From positions 1-25,273 of the forward strand of contig JBELHO010000046.1 of the NCBI GenBank assembly GCA_042091375.1: 25,273 bases of DNA. The letters run 5' to 3'. This DNA comes from JBELHO01 sp042091375 (lineage in GTDB: Bacteria > Pseudomonadota > Gammaproteobacteria > Enterobacterales > Alteromonadaceae). Made by a program: the position numbers and the translations under genes. Position 1 is the stretch's first letter. Each line of letters opens with the position of its first letter. Of the stretch, positions 16,972 through 23,771 are shown piece by piece. The notes beneath the pieces are model-generated. The model was not told where the DNA came from and ran no database searches. It saw nothing but the letters and a program-made list of their open reading frames with translations.

Positions 16972-17871
16972 TCACATTTTAGCAATAGTGTCGATTATTG
17001 TGTTGCGCAGCCATTTATTGGCAGGATCTTTATCTGCATTAATATGCCAGTATAAATGCACATCGATGGCCGGAAGTTCAACTGGTAGAGGGTAAATAGT
17101 AATATCCATGATATCGCTGTACATGATAGCCGTGGTTTTTGACAGAGTTAACAGCATGTCATTACTGGCAATGATGCGACAGGCGGAAAATGCATGCTGA
17201 CAGCGCAATGCAATGTTTCTCTGTAAACCCAAGCGCGATAATTCAAAATCCTCTAAACCTGTGCCTGCCGAGCGCGATGAAACCAACACGTGTTGTTGGC
17301 TTAAATAGCAGGCTAAATTGAGTGTTTTATCAATGGCGGGATGATCTTTACGAGCAACCACCACCATTTGATCTTGTTGAATTTGCTGATGCATGATTTG
17401 GCTACTTACCGGTAATAAGGTATCTACCGCTAAATCAATATCACCGCTGGCCAACTTGTTCTGCAATTCATTGCGACGCACTCGGCGATGACTGACCACA
17501 TGCATACTCGGCGCTTGCGCCACTAACACCTGCATCAACTCAGGCAAGTAGGTGGTTTCTAAAGAACTCAATAGTGACAAGGTAATACGTTTATTAGTGG
17601 TTGATGGCGAAAACTGTGTCGATTCAGATAAACAGATATTGAGTTGTTGTAAAGCGTTGCGTATATCAGCAATGACATTCTTAGCGACTGAAGTGGGACA
17701 CATTTCATTGCCTTGACGAACAAATAACGCATCGTCAAAATGCTGTCTAAGTTTACTTAAGGCATGACTTACAGCGGGTTGCGACAAGTTCAAAGCCAGC
17801 GCCGCTTTGGTTATATTACCCTCGCGATAAATAGTGTCAAATACCACGAATAAATTTAAATCTATTTTCAT
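16972..17871 (-). CDS. LysR-type transcriptional regulator
   Basis: LysR family regulator of 299 residues, the typical length. The N-terminal winged helix-turn-helix is clear: DLNLFVVFDTIYREGNITKAA then LNLSQPAVSHALSKLRQHF (about residues 4-45) and LFVRQGNEMCPT. The remainder is a two-lobed co-inducer-binding domain (from about 90) with the common hinge LVSSRSAGTG. It is divergent from the SDR-OYE-ACAD-kinase-SDR series, with 203-215 bases between starts, which is the classic arrangement for a LysR regulator that controls its neighbour and itself. The predicted binding sites lie at 17908-17946. The inducer is probably a substrate or CoA ester of the adjacent pathway; this is inference. The ribosome site before the ATG is weak (GAG, about 5-9 bases upstream). 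Confidence 0.92.
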   Translation of the reverse strand: MKIDLNLFVVFDTIYREGNITKAALALNLSQPAVSHALSKLRQHFDDALFVRQGNEMCPTSVAKNVIADIRNALQQLNICLSESTQFSPSTTNKRITLSLLSSLETTYLPELMQVLVAQAPSMHVVSHRRVRRNELQNKLASGDIDLAVDTLLPVSSQIMHQQIQQDQMVVVARKDHPAIDKTLNLACYLSQQHVLVSSRSAGTGLEDFELSRLGLQRNIALRCQHAFSACRIIASNDMLLTLSKTTAIMYSDIMDITIYPLPVELPAIDVHLYWHINADKDPANKWLRNTIIDTIAKM

Positions 17872-17907
17872 TTTTAACTCAATTCAAGGGGCACAAAACT
17901 TTTTAAC

Positions 17908-17946
17908 ACTATTAATACTACGAATAGTTAATTATAACTACTATTC
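17908..17946. promoter_or_regulatory. LysR-type operator: three alternating ACTATT/AATAGT half-sites
   Basis: Half-sites are ACTATT at 17908-17913, GAATAGT at 17922-17928 and ACTATTC at 17940-17946. The second and third form a perfect 7-base inverted repeat with an 11-base spacer, so that T17928 and A17940 give the T-N11-A pattern of LysR boxes. The first and second form another 6-base inverted repeat with a 9-base spacer. The cluster begins 37 bases upstream of the LysR ATG and sits about 80 bases before the -35 of the SDR promoter. This fits one regulator repressing itself and activating the pathway genes. Confidence 0.6.
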
Positions 17947-17975
17947 ATTTGTTTAATTGTTTAAGGGAGCATAAC

Positions 17976-18023
17976 ATGACAATTATTAACAATAGCATTT
18001 GCCTCGAGTGGGCTTTGTTCTAG
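17976..18023 (+). CDS. Possible 15-codon mini-ORF with a strong ribosome site
   Basis: ATG at 17976 follows AAGGGAG (17963-17969) at 6 bases, one of the best Shine-Dalgarno sequences in the window. It encodes MTIINNSICLEWALF and stops with TAG at 18021-18023. It could be a leader peptide or a vestige of an older gene start. Against a leader role, the best promoter for the downstream SDR (18024-18053) lies after it, and no terminator/antiterminator hairpin is visible. Translation is unproven. Confidence 0.25.
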   Translation: MTIINNSICLEWALF

Positions 18024-18053
18024 TTGACATGTAACACAATAGCTACCTATTAT
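18024..18053 (+). promoter_or_regulatory. Sigma-70 promoter of the SDR-led gene set
   Basis: A perfect -35 box TTGACA (18024-18029) and a near-consensus -10 box TATTAT (18048-18053) are separated by 18 bases. Transcription would start at about 18060, giving a leader of about 27 bases before the SDR ATG at 18087. The LysR-type half-sites lie upstream, in a position suited to activation. Confidence 0.6.
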
Positions 18054-18086
18054 TGATATCCAATTTACTTATTAGTGAGAGAGTGT

Positions 18087-18854
18087 ATGAATAACACAAA
18101 TTTATTTGATTTAAAGGGTAAAGTTGCCTTGGTGACTGGTGCCAGTCGTGGAATTGGTAAAAGTATTGCTGTGCTATTAGCTAGCGCTGGAGCTCATGTT
18201 ATTGTTTCAAGTCGAAAAATTGAAGAGTGCCAAGCTGTTGTCGAAGAAATTATGAAGGATGGTGGTAGCGCCCATGCGATGGCTTGTAACATTGGTGATA
18301 TGGAGCAAATTGACACTGTGTTTGCAGAAATAAACACATACCACGGCCAACTCGATATTCTGGTTAACAATGCCGCTACCAATCCTTACTTTGGCCCTAT
18401 TGTTGAGACTGACTTAAGAGCCTTTCAAAAAACTGTCGACGTCAATATTCGCGGCTATTTTTTTATGTCGGCACAAGGAGCGAAATTAATGAAAGGCACT
18501 GGAGGCTCAATTATTAATGTTGCATCGGTTAACGGCGTGATCCCCGGCGATTTTCAAGGCATATATTCAATCACCAAAGCAGCGGTGATCTCTATGACTA
18601 AGGCTTTTGCCAAAGAATGTGCGCCACAGAATATTCGCGTCAATGCATTGTTACCTGGGGGAACAGAAACGAAATTTGCCTCCACCTTAGTCGACAACCC
18701 AAAAATTCTCAATCAACTGTTACAACACGTGCCAATGAAACGCATAGCACAACCCGATGAAATGGCGGGAACTGTGCTTTACCTAGCGTCTGCGGCCTCT
18801 AGTTACACTACAGGAGCAGCGATTAACGTCGATGGTGGTTATTTGATCGGTTGA
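18087..18854 (+). CDS. Short-chain dehydrogenase/reductase (SDR), NADP(H)-type
   Basis: Classical SDR of 255 residues that oxidises a hydroxyl or reduces a carbonyl with a nicotinamide cofactor. The cofactor motif is TGASRGIG (17-24), NNAA is at 94-97, and the catalytic set is S147, Y160 and K164. The residues after strand 2 (SSRK, 41-44) include R43 and no acidic residue, which favours NADP(H). A GTG at 18075 would add four residues, but the ATG at 18087 has a GAGAG ribosome site 5 bases upstream and matches the usual SDR beginning (DLKGKVALVTG). It is the first gene of the five-gene catabolic set. By analogy with LvaD it may interconvert an oxo- and a hydroxyacyl-CoA, but SDR sequences alone do not reveal substrate; a FabG-like 3-oxoacyl reductase role is the main alternative. 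Confidence 0.9.
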   Translation: MNNTNLFDLKGKVALVTGASRGIGKSIAVLLASAGAHVIVSSRKIEECQAVVEEIMKDGGSAHAMACNIGDMEQIDTVFAEINTYHGQLDILVNNAATNPYFGPIVETDLRAFQKTVDVNIRGYFFMSAQGAKLMKGTGGSIINVASVNGVIPGDFQGIYSITKAAVISMTKAFAKECAPQNIRVNALLPGGTETKFASTLVDNPKILNQLLQHVPMKRIAQPDEMAGTVLYLASAASSYTTGAAINVDGGYLIG

Positions 18855-18955
18855 TAGCCCGTTTGGTTTCAGTAAAAAAATTTAACAAAATAATGTTAAC
18901 TTAATTTCAACTTAGGTTAACCAATGAAAGTCGCTAAAAAAATTAGGAAAACAGG

Positions 18956-20071
18956 ATGAGTAACACTGCCAGTAATGCTTTATTTAAGGCCTTTAATCAC
19001 AAGTCTCTAGACTTGAAAAATAGAACCGTGATGGCACCGATGACCAGAGCTTTTTCGCCGGGTAATGTTCCCAGTGCCGACGTGGCTGGTTATTACCGTC
19101 GTCGCGCTGAGGGTGATGTAGGGTTGATCATTACTGAAGGTACCTTTATTTCCCACAAAGCCGCCAATGGTTATGAAAATATTCCGGCCTTTTTTGGCGA
19201 AAAAGCCCTAGCCGGTTGGCAGCATGTAGTAGATGAAGTACATGCGGCAGGTGGAAAAATCATTCCGCAAATATGGCATGTTGGCGCAGTGCGCAAACCT
19301 GGTACTGGCCCAGATAAAACCGTGCCAGCATACAGTCCCTCTGGTCTGTACAAACCAGGCGCTGAAAACGGTGTTGCCATGACGCAGGCTGATATTGACG
19401 AAGTCGTTGCTTCGTTTGCGCAAGCTGCCCTTGACGCTAAATCAATTGGTTTTGATGGTGTAGAAGTTCACGGTGCTCACGGTTATCTAGTCGATCAATT
19501 CTTTTGGCAAGGCACCAATCAAAGAGATGATAAGTACGGCGGCTCGTTGTCAAACAGAACCCGTTTTGGCGTTGAAATCGTTGAAGCTATTCGCGCAGCG
19601 GTGGGTGAAGACTTTACTATAGTGTTTAGGTTTTCCCAGTGGAAGCAACAAGACTACGATGCCAAGCTGTGTCAAACACCTGAAGAGCTAGCCACTTTTT
19701 TGAGTTTGTTAAGCGATGCAGGGGTTGATATTTTTCACGCCAGTACGCGTCGCTTTTGGCAGAGTGAATTCGCCGGCTCAGATCTAAACCTTGCTGGCTG
19801 GACCAAAAAGCTGACCAATAAACCCGTGATCACTGTTGGCAATGTCGGTTTAGATACGGATTTTATCGGTGAAGGCAACAAAGATTTATCAGGCACTTCG
19901 AATCCAACCGGTATCGATGAGCTATTAACGCGATTAAATAACGATGAGTTTGATTTAGTCGCTATTGGCCGAGCACTGTTAGTCGATCCACAATGGGTGA
20001 ATAAAATTAAAGATCAAGCCATAGACCAAATCAAACCCTTTTCTAAAAAGTCTTTGATGTCGTTGAGCTAG
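18956..20071 (+). CDS. Old Yellow Enzyme family NADH:flavin oxidoreductase (ene-reductase)
   Basis: FMN enzyme of 371 residues, the size of single-domain OYE/NemA proteins; it lacks the iron-sulfur and second flavin domain of 2,4-dienoyl-CoA reductases. Family marks: NRTVMAPMTR (22-31), YYRRRAEGDVGLIITEGT (46-63), PQIWHVGAVR (104-113), and VEVHGAHGYLVDQFFWQGTNQRDDKYGGSLSNR region (169-201) with the substrate-binding H172 and H175 and the proton donor Y177. The phosphate-binding end is at VAIGRALLVDPQW (335-347). OYEs reduce carbon-carbon double bonds next to a carbonyl. AGGA at 18945-18948 lies 7 bases before the ATG. It follows the SDR by 101 bases on the same strand. In this context it probably saturates or isomerises an unsaturated oxo compound before or during CoA-ester breakdown; that role is inferred. 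Confidence 0.9.
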   Translation: MSNTASNALFKAFNHKSLDLKNRTVMAPMTRAFSPGNVPSADVAGYYRRRAEGDVGLIITEGTFISHKAANGYENIPAFFGEKALAGWQHVVDEVHAAGGKIIPQIWHVGAVRKPGTGPDKTVPAYSPSGLYKPGAENGVAMTQADIDEVVASFAQAALDAKSIGFDGVEVHGAHGYLVDQFFWQGTNQRDDKYGGSLSNRTRFGVEIVEAIRAAVGEDFTIVFRFSQWKQQDYDAKLCQTPEELATFLSLLSDAGVDIFHASTRRFWQSEFAGSDLNLAGWTKKLTNKPVITVGNVGLDTDFIGEGNKDLSGTSNPTGIDELLTRLNNDEFDLVAIGRALLVDPQWVNKIKDQAIDQIKPFSKKSLMSLS

Positions 20072-20148
20072 GGCGAGTGGCTATTATTGTGCAAGTGACT
20101 TGCTAAACCGTGTAATGCCAAAGTTAACTGAGTAATAAGGGTAAGTTG

Positions 20149-21360
20149 ATGAATTTTGAGTACAGTGAAAAAGTGCAAGATCTGATCAAGCGGGTTGAAG
20201 ATTTTATGGATCTTCACATTTATCCTGTTGAGCAATTAATGCATCAACAAGTTGCCAAAAACAAATGGTCAACCCCGCCATTGATGGCAGAGCTAAAACA
20301 AAAGGCCAAAGCACAAGGGCTGTGGAATTTGTTTTTACCTGTTGCATACGGTAAGTACAGTGCTGGCTTAACTAACTTAGAGTACGCTCCACTTGCTGAA
20401 ATTATGGGTAAGGTGATGTGGGCACCTGAAGTGTTCAATTGCGCTGCTCCTGATACTGGCAATATGGAAGTATTGGCTAAATACGGCACCGAGCAGCAGC
20501 AACAGCGCTGGTTAGAGCCGCTGTTATCAGGAGAAATTCGTTCAGCTTTCGCGATGACCGAGCCCGAAGTAGCCTCGAGCGATGCTACTAATATCGCCTT
20601 GCGTATCGAACGCGATGGTGATGAGTATGTCATTAACGGTCGAAAATTCTATATCAGTGGCGCATGTCGTCAACAATGTGAAGTGATGATCGTCATGGGT
20701 AAAACCGATCCAGACAATGCCAACCGTCACATACAGCAATCACAAGTTATTGTGCCTATGAACACCCCGGGTATCACTGTGGTTAGACCTATGCAAGTGT
20801 TTGGTTACGATGATGCACCGGAGGGTCATGCTGAAATTACTTTTGAAAATGTTCGCGTGCCGGTTGAAAATATTATTGTCGGTGAAGGCAAAGGCTTCGC
20901 TATTGCACAGGGACGATTAGGCCCGGGGCGAATTCATCATTGCATGCGCTCTATTGGTGTTGCGCAACGCGCCTTAGATCTGATGTGTCAACGGGTTAAT
21001 GAACGGGTAGTGTTTGGTCGGCCAATGATCAAACAACAATCAGTGCGAGAAGATATCGCTAAATCAGCTTGCCAAATAGTACAAGCGCGGTTAATGACCT
21101 TGCAAGCGGCGCAAAAAATGGATAGTGAAGGCAATAAAGCCGCCAAAGATATTATCGCAATGATCAAAATTGTCGCACCCAATATGTCTCTCGATGTGTT
21201 AGATCGCGCCATTCAATGTTATGGTGCAGCAGGTGTTAGCCAAGATACATTTTTGGCTCATGCTTGGGCGGGACAGCGAACACTGCGTTTAGCTGATGGC
21301 CCTGATCAAGTGCATATGATGCAATTAGGCCGCGATTTAGCTAAGCGGTTCGCGTCGTAA
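20149..21360 (+). CDS. Acyl-CoA dehydrogenase, ACAD10/ACAD11-like (LvaC-like)
   Basis: FAD-dependent acyl-CoA dehydrogenase of 403 residues from the ATG at 20149, which has AAGGG 7 bases upstream; a TTG directly before it is not needed. The three-domain family fold is clear: helical N-terminal domain, middle domain with AFAMTEPEVASSDATNI and YVINGRKFYISGA (about 134-172), and C-terminal domain with LGPGRIHHCMRSIGVAQRAL. Near the end, LRLADGPDQVHMM places an aspartate (D383) where medium-chain enzymes have their catalytic glutamate (YEGT). This ADGPD form is typical of the ACAD10/11 branch. Human ACAD11 and bacterial LvaC act with a kinase domain or partner: a 4-hydroxyacyl-CoA is phosphorylated, and the ACAD-fold enzyme eliminates phosphate to give an enoyl-CoA. 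The next gene encodes just such a kinase, 53 bases downstream. Family certain; this particular reaction is a strong inference. Confidence 0.92.
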   Translation: MNFEYSEKVQDLIKRVEDFMDLHIYPVEQLMHQQVAKNKWSTPPLMAELKQKAKAQGLWNLFLPVAYGKYSAGLTNLEYAPLAEIMGKVMWAPEVFNCAAPDTGNMEVLAKYGTEQQQQRWLEPLLSGEIRSAFAMTEPEVASSDATNIALRIERDGDEYVINGRKFYISGACRQQCEVMIVMGKTDPDNANRHIQQSQVIVPMNTPGITVVRPMQVFGYDDAPEGHAEITFENVRVPVENIIVGEGKGFAIAQGRLGPGRIHHCMRSIGVAQRALDLMCQRVNERVVFGRPMIKQQSVREDIAKSACQIVQARLMTLQAAQKMDSEGNKAAKDIIAMIKIVAPNMSLDVLDRAIQCYGAAGVSQDTFLAHAWAGQRTLRLADGPDQVHMMQLGRDLAKRFAS

Positions 21361-21413
21361 TTTATCGACTGACTAATCTTGTCGGTTTAATCACAACAAA
21401 AGAGTAAGAATAG

Positions 21414-22463
21414 ATGTCAGTGAATGCGCCAATTGATATTGAAAAATTAACCCAATACTTAGAAGCACATGTGCAAGACTTTAGCGGTCCTGTTACCCTG
21501 AGCAAGTTCTCTGGTGGTCAATCCAACCCCACTTATAAAGTCACCGCAGCTTGCGGTGAATATGTATTGCGCATGCAACCCTTGGGAAAGTTATTGAAGT
21601 CTGCCCATGCCGTTGATCGCGAATACCGTGTACTTGCTGCTTTGAGTAACTCTGAGGTACCAGTGGCTAAGGTTTATCACCTCTGCCAAGACAGCACTGT
21701 TATTGGTTCGATGTTTTATTTAATGGAGTTTTGTGACGGTCAGGTATATTGGCGGGCAGCACTACCTGAAATTAGCGATAATCAATACCGCAGCGCAGTT
21801 TATGATGAAATGAACAAAGCTTTAGTGGCATTGCACAGCGTTGATGTTAGCGCTATTGGTTTGGCTGATTACGGCAAAGCTGGCAATTATTTTCAACGGC
21901 AACTAGAGCGCTGGACACAACAATACAAACTTTCTGAATTAACACCTATTCCAGCCATGCAGCAATTGAGTGAATGGCTATGTGCTAACCAACCCAAAGA
22001 CGATGGCCGAGTCTGTTTAGTGCACGGTGATTTTCGCTTAGACAATATGATGTTTGCTAAATCACAACCAAAATTACTGGCGATACTCGACTGGGAGCTG
22101 TCCACCTTAGGCCATCCTTTTGCTGATTTAGCTTATCAATGCATGGGGCTGCGCATGCCCTCGGGTATGGGAGAAATTGATGGTTTACTCGGAATTGATA
22201 GAACTCAATTAGGCATTCCCAGTGAAGCAGAATATGTAGCACAATACTGTCAGCGCATGGGCATTGAAAAAATTGACGATTGGGTATTCTGTTTGGCCTT
22301 TAGCTTTTATCGTCTAGCGGCGATAGCCCAAGGGGTAGCTAAGCGAGCCACGCAAGGCAATGCATCAAATGCCAATGCGCAAAAAATAGGCCAGTACGTT
22401 AAACCATTGGCTGAAATGGCGTTGTCTATTATTGCCGAAGATCGGACTGCACCAGCAACTTAA
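21414..22463 (+). CDS. APH-fold kinase, ACAD10/11 N-domain-like (LvaA-like), probable 4-hydroxyacyl-CoA kinase
   Basis: Aminoglycoside-phosphotransferase-fold kinase of 349 residues, but of the group related to the N-terminal domain of ACAD11 rather than to antibiotic resistance. Visible motifs: the nucleotide loop FSGGQSNPTYKV (32-43), YVLRMQP with a basic residue for ATP (50-56), AHAVDREYRVLAAL (64-77), catalytic HGDFRLDN with D206 and N211 (204-211), and the metal-binding D226-W-E in ILDWELSTLGHPFADLAY. The segment PIPAMQQLSEWL is, as remembered, nearly the same in human ACAD11. The expected reaction is ATP-dependent phosphorylation of the hydroxyl of a 4-hydroxyacyl-CoA, preparing it for the dehydrogenase encoded just upstream. 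The ribosome site (AAGAGTAAGAA) is moderate. No aminoglycoside resistance should be assumed from this gene. Confidence 0.9.
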   Translation: MSVNAPIDIEKLTQYLEAHVQDFSGPVTLSKFSGGQSNPTYKVTAACGEYVLRMQPLGKLLKSAHAVDREYRVLAALSNSEVPVAKVYHLCQDSTVIGSMFYLMEFCDGQVYWRAALPEISDNQYRSAVYDEMNKALVALHSVDVSAIGLADYGKAGNYFQRQLERWTQQYKLSELTPIPAMQQLSEWLCANQPKDDGRVCLVHGDFRLDNMMFAKSQPKLLAILDWELSTLGHPFADLAYQCMGLRMPSGMGEIDGLLGIDRTQLGIPSEAEYVAQYCQRMGIEKIDDWVFCLAFSFYRLAAIAQGVAKRATQGNASNANAQKIGQYVKPLAEMALSIIAEDRTAPAT

Positions 22464-22553
22464 TAAAATACAATAACTCAACACCAATATGCGCGTTTAC
22501 AACACATATGCGATAGACATAGACACACCACACATATAGCTAAGGATTTTTTT

Positions 22554-23315
22554 ATGGATGCACTATTAGATTTTACCGATAAGGTTGCTGTTATTACCGG
22601 TGCTGCACAAGGGTTTGGCAAATTATTAGCGGAGCAGCTGGCTCAACGTGGCGCGAAACTGGTGATCAGTGATGTCAATCAAGCAGCCGTTCAGCAAGTT
22701 GCCGAGCAAATCGCTTTATCAGGAGCTGAAGTTATCGCAATCCAGTGTGATGTAGCACAAAACCTGCAATGTAAAGCACTGGTAGATACTGCTATCAGCC
22801 ATTACCAAAAGGTAGACATTGCAGTCAATAACGCCGGTATTGCCCATGATTATTCACCGCTACACCAGCTTGATGAAGGGGTGTTAGATCAACAATTTGC
22901 TGTCAATGTTAAAGGCGTGCAGTTTGGTATGAGTCATCAAATTGAACAAATGTTACTGCAAGGTGGCGGGACTGTACTCAATGTTAGCTCTATGGCTGGG
23001 TTAGGTGGTGCGGCCATGGTTGGCGCTTATGCTATGGCTAAACATGCGGTACTTGGTTTAACTAAAACTGCTGCTATTGAGTACGCCAAGTACAATATTC
23101 GCGTCAATGCTGTTTGTCCATTTTTTAGTTATACAAAAATGGTCACCGATATGGCCGATGGTGATACCTTGGCGAAACTCAGTAAAACTACACCAATGCG
23201 CCGTTTAGCCGAGCCTGAGGAAATAGTCGCGGTCATGTTGATGATGATTTCCCCGGGAAATACCTACATGACAGGTCAATGCGTTGCCATAGATGGTGGT
23301 TTTTCTGCATCGTAA
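22554..23315 (+). CDS. Short-chain dehydrogenase/reductase (SDR), NAD(H)-type
   Basis: Second SDR of the block, 253 residues. The cofactor motif is TGAAQGFG (15-22), with D40 at the end of strand 2 (VISDV), which favours NAD(H). NNAG is at 92-95, and the catalytic residues are S146, Y159 and K163. NAD preference suggests an oxidative, catabolic direction, complementing the NADP-type SDR at the start of the set. It follows the kinase gene by 90 bases on the same strand, with AAGGA about 7-10 bases before the ATG. It may act as a hydroxyacyl-CoA or secondary alcohol dehydrogenase in the same pathway; the substrate is not readable. It appears to be the last gene of the set, with a large hairpin 50 bases downstream. 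Confidence 0.9.
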   Translation: MDALLDFTDKVAVITGAAQGFGKLLAEQLAQRGAKLVISDVNQAAVQQVAEQIALSGAEVIAIQCDVAQNLQCKALVDTAISHYQKVDIAVNNAGIAHDYSPLHQLDEGVLDQQFAVNVKGVQFGMSHQIEQMLLQGGGTVLNVSSMAGLGGAAMVGAYAMAKHAVLGLTKTAAIEYAKYNIRVNAVCPFFSYTKMVTDMADGDTLAKLSKTTPMRRLAEPEEIVAVMLMMISPGNTYMTGQCVAIDGGFSAS

Positions 23316-23365
23316 ATAGCCGTGTAATAAAGCGTGTTATCTTTTCAATATTACTTATCAGTAGA

Positions 23366-23400
23366 GTCAAATACAGAGGGCTAAGCCTAGTGTATTTGAC
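23366..23400. promoter_or_regulatory. Long hairpin: 10-base stem plus nested 4-base stem
   Basis: GTCAAATACA (23366-23375) pairs perfectly with TGTATTTGAC (23391-23400). Inside, GGCT (23379-23382) pairs with AGCC (23384-23387) around a single A, separated from the outer stem by a 3x3 internal loop. It starts 51 bases past the second SDR. No T-run follows on either strand, so it may be an operator, an RNA 3' structure or a rho-type terminator aid rather than a simple intrinsic terminator. The right arm includes TTGACA (23396-23401), but no -10 box is seen at the proper distance. Confidence 0.5.
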
Positions 23401-23475
23401 ACACAGTTAAGCATTTCTTTGCCAGTGGATTCAATTGCCATACCTTGGTTGTGTGGCAAACCTCGATCACTTCTG

Positions 23476-23496
23476 ACGGCTGTAAATGTCAGCCGT
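23476..23496. terminator. GC-rich hairpin ACGGCTG/CAGCCGT, possible terminator
   Basis: A perfect 7-base GC-rich stem (23476-23482 with 23490-23496) has a 7-base loop and is followed by TTTAAACG on the plus strand. The weak T-run makes it only a candidate terminator, about 160 bases past the second SDR. In the same DNA an alternative pairing CTGAC/GTCAG is also possible. Confidence 0.35.
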
Positions 23497-23664
23497 TTAA
23501 ACGCAATATGTTATTCTAGGTTGCCAAAATAACGGTAATAACAGTCACTGAACAATTGATTAAAATCAACCACTATAATTTAAAAATTCAATATTTTTTC
23601 GTAAGTTACCTTGTCAGAACAGCTATTGCCAGCAATACTAAAAAGTGTCTTTGCTTGTATTAAC

Positions 23665-23680
23665 GACAACGATCGTTGTC
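23665..23680. promoter_or_regulatory. Perfect 16-base palindrome GACAACGATCGTTGTC
   Basis: An uninterrupted 16-base palindrome lies 91 bases before the sulfotransferase ATG. Its form (two 8-base arms, CG-rich half of the centre) suits a dimeric repressor of the LacI or TetR type. No regulator gene lies next to it. It probably controls the sulfotransferase gene; this is inferred from position. Confidence 0.5.
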
Positions 23681-23771
23681 AAACAAAGCCAGTTACTTGT
23701 CTGTGTTGTTCAGCGCGGTGAGTAATGTTCTCGCAATACGGACTCATGTTAAGCAAGGAGAAAATACCATT

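Larger units (their letters stand above)
23316..23771. other. Intergenic gap upstream of the sulfotransferase
   Basis: The gap holds, in order, the nested hairpin (23366-23400), the GC-rich hairpin (23476-23496) and the palindrome (23665-23680). The reading frame of the sulfotransferase stays open back to a TTG at 23676, inside the palindrome, but the residues encoded there are not typical of the family and the better start is at 23772. No other gene is seen. Confidence 0.5.

Noticed and set aside
20244..20633. Minus-strand 129-codon frame
   Set aside because: Antisense to the acyl-CoA dehydrogenase over its conserved middle domain; composition (serine, cysteine and proline runs) is that of a shadow frame.
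21414..22463. Aminoglycoside resistance gene
   Set aside because: The kinase has the APH fold but its FSGGQSNPTY, AMQQLSEWL and ILDWELSTLGHP motifs and its acyl-CoA dehydrogenase neighbour place it with ACAD11/LvaA-like metabolic kinases.
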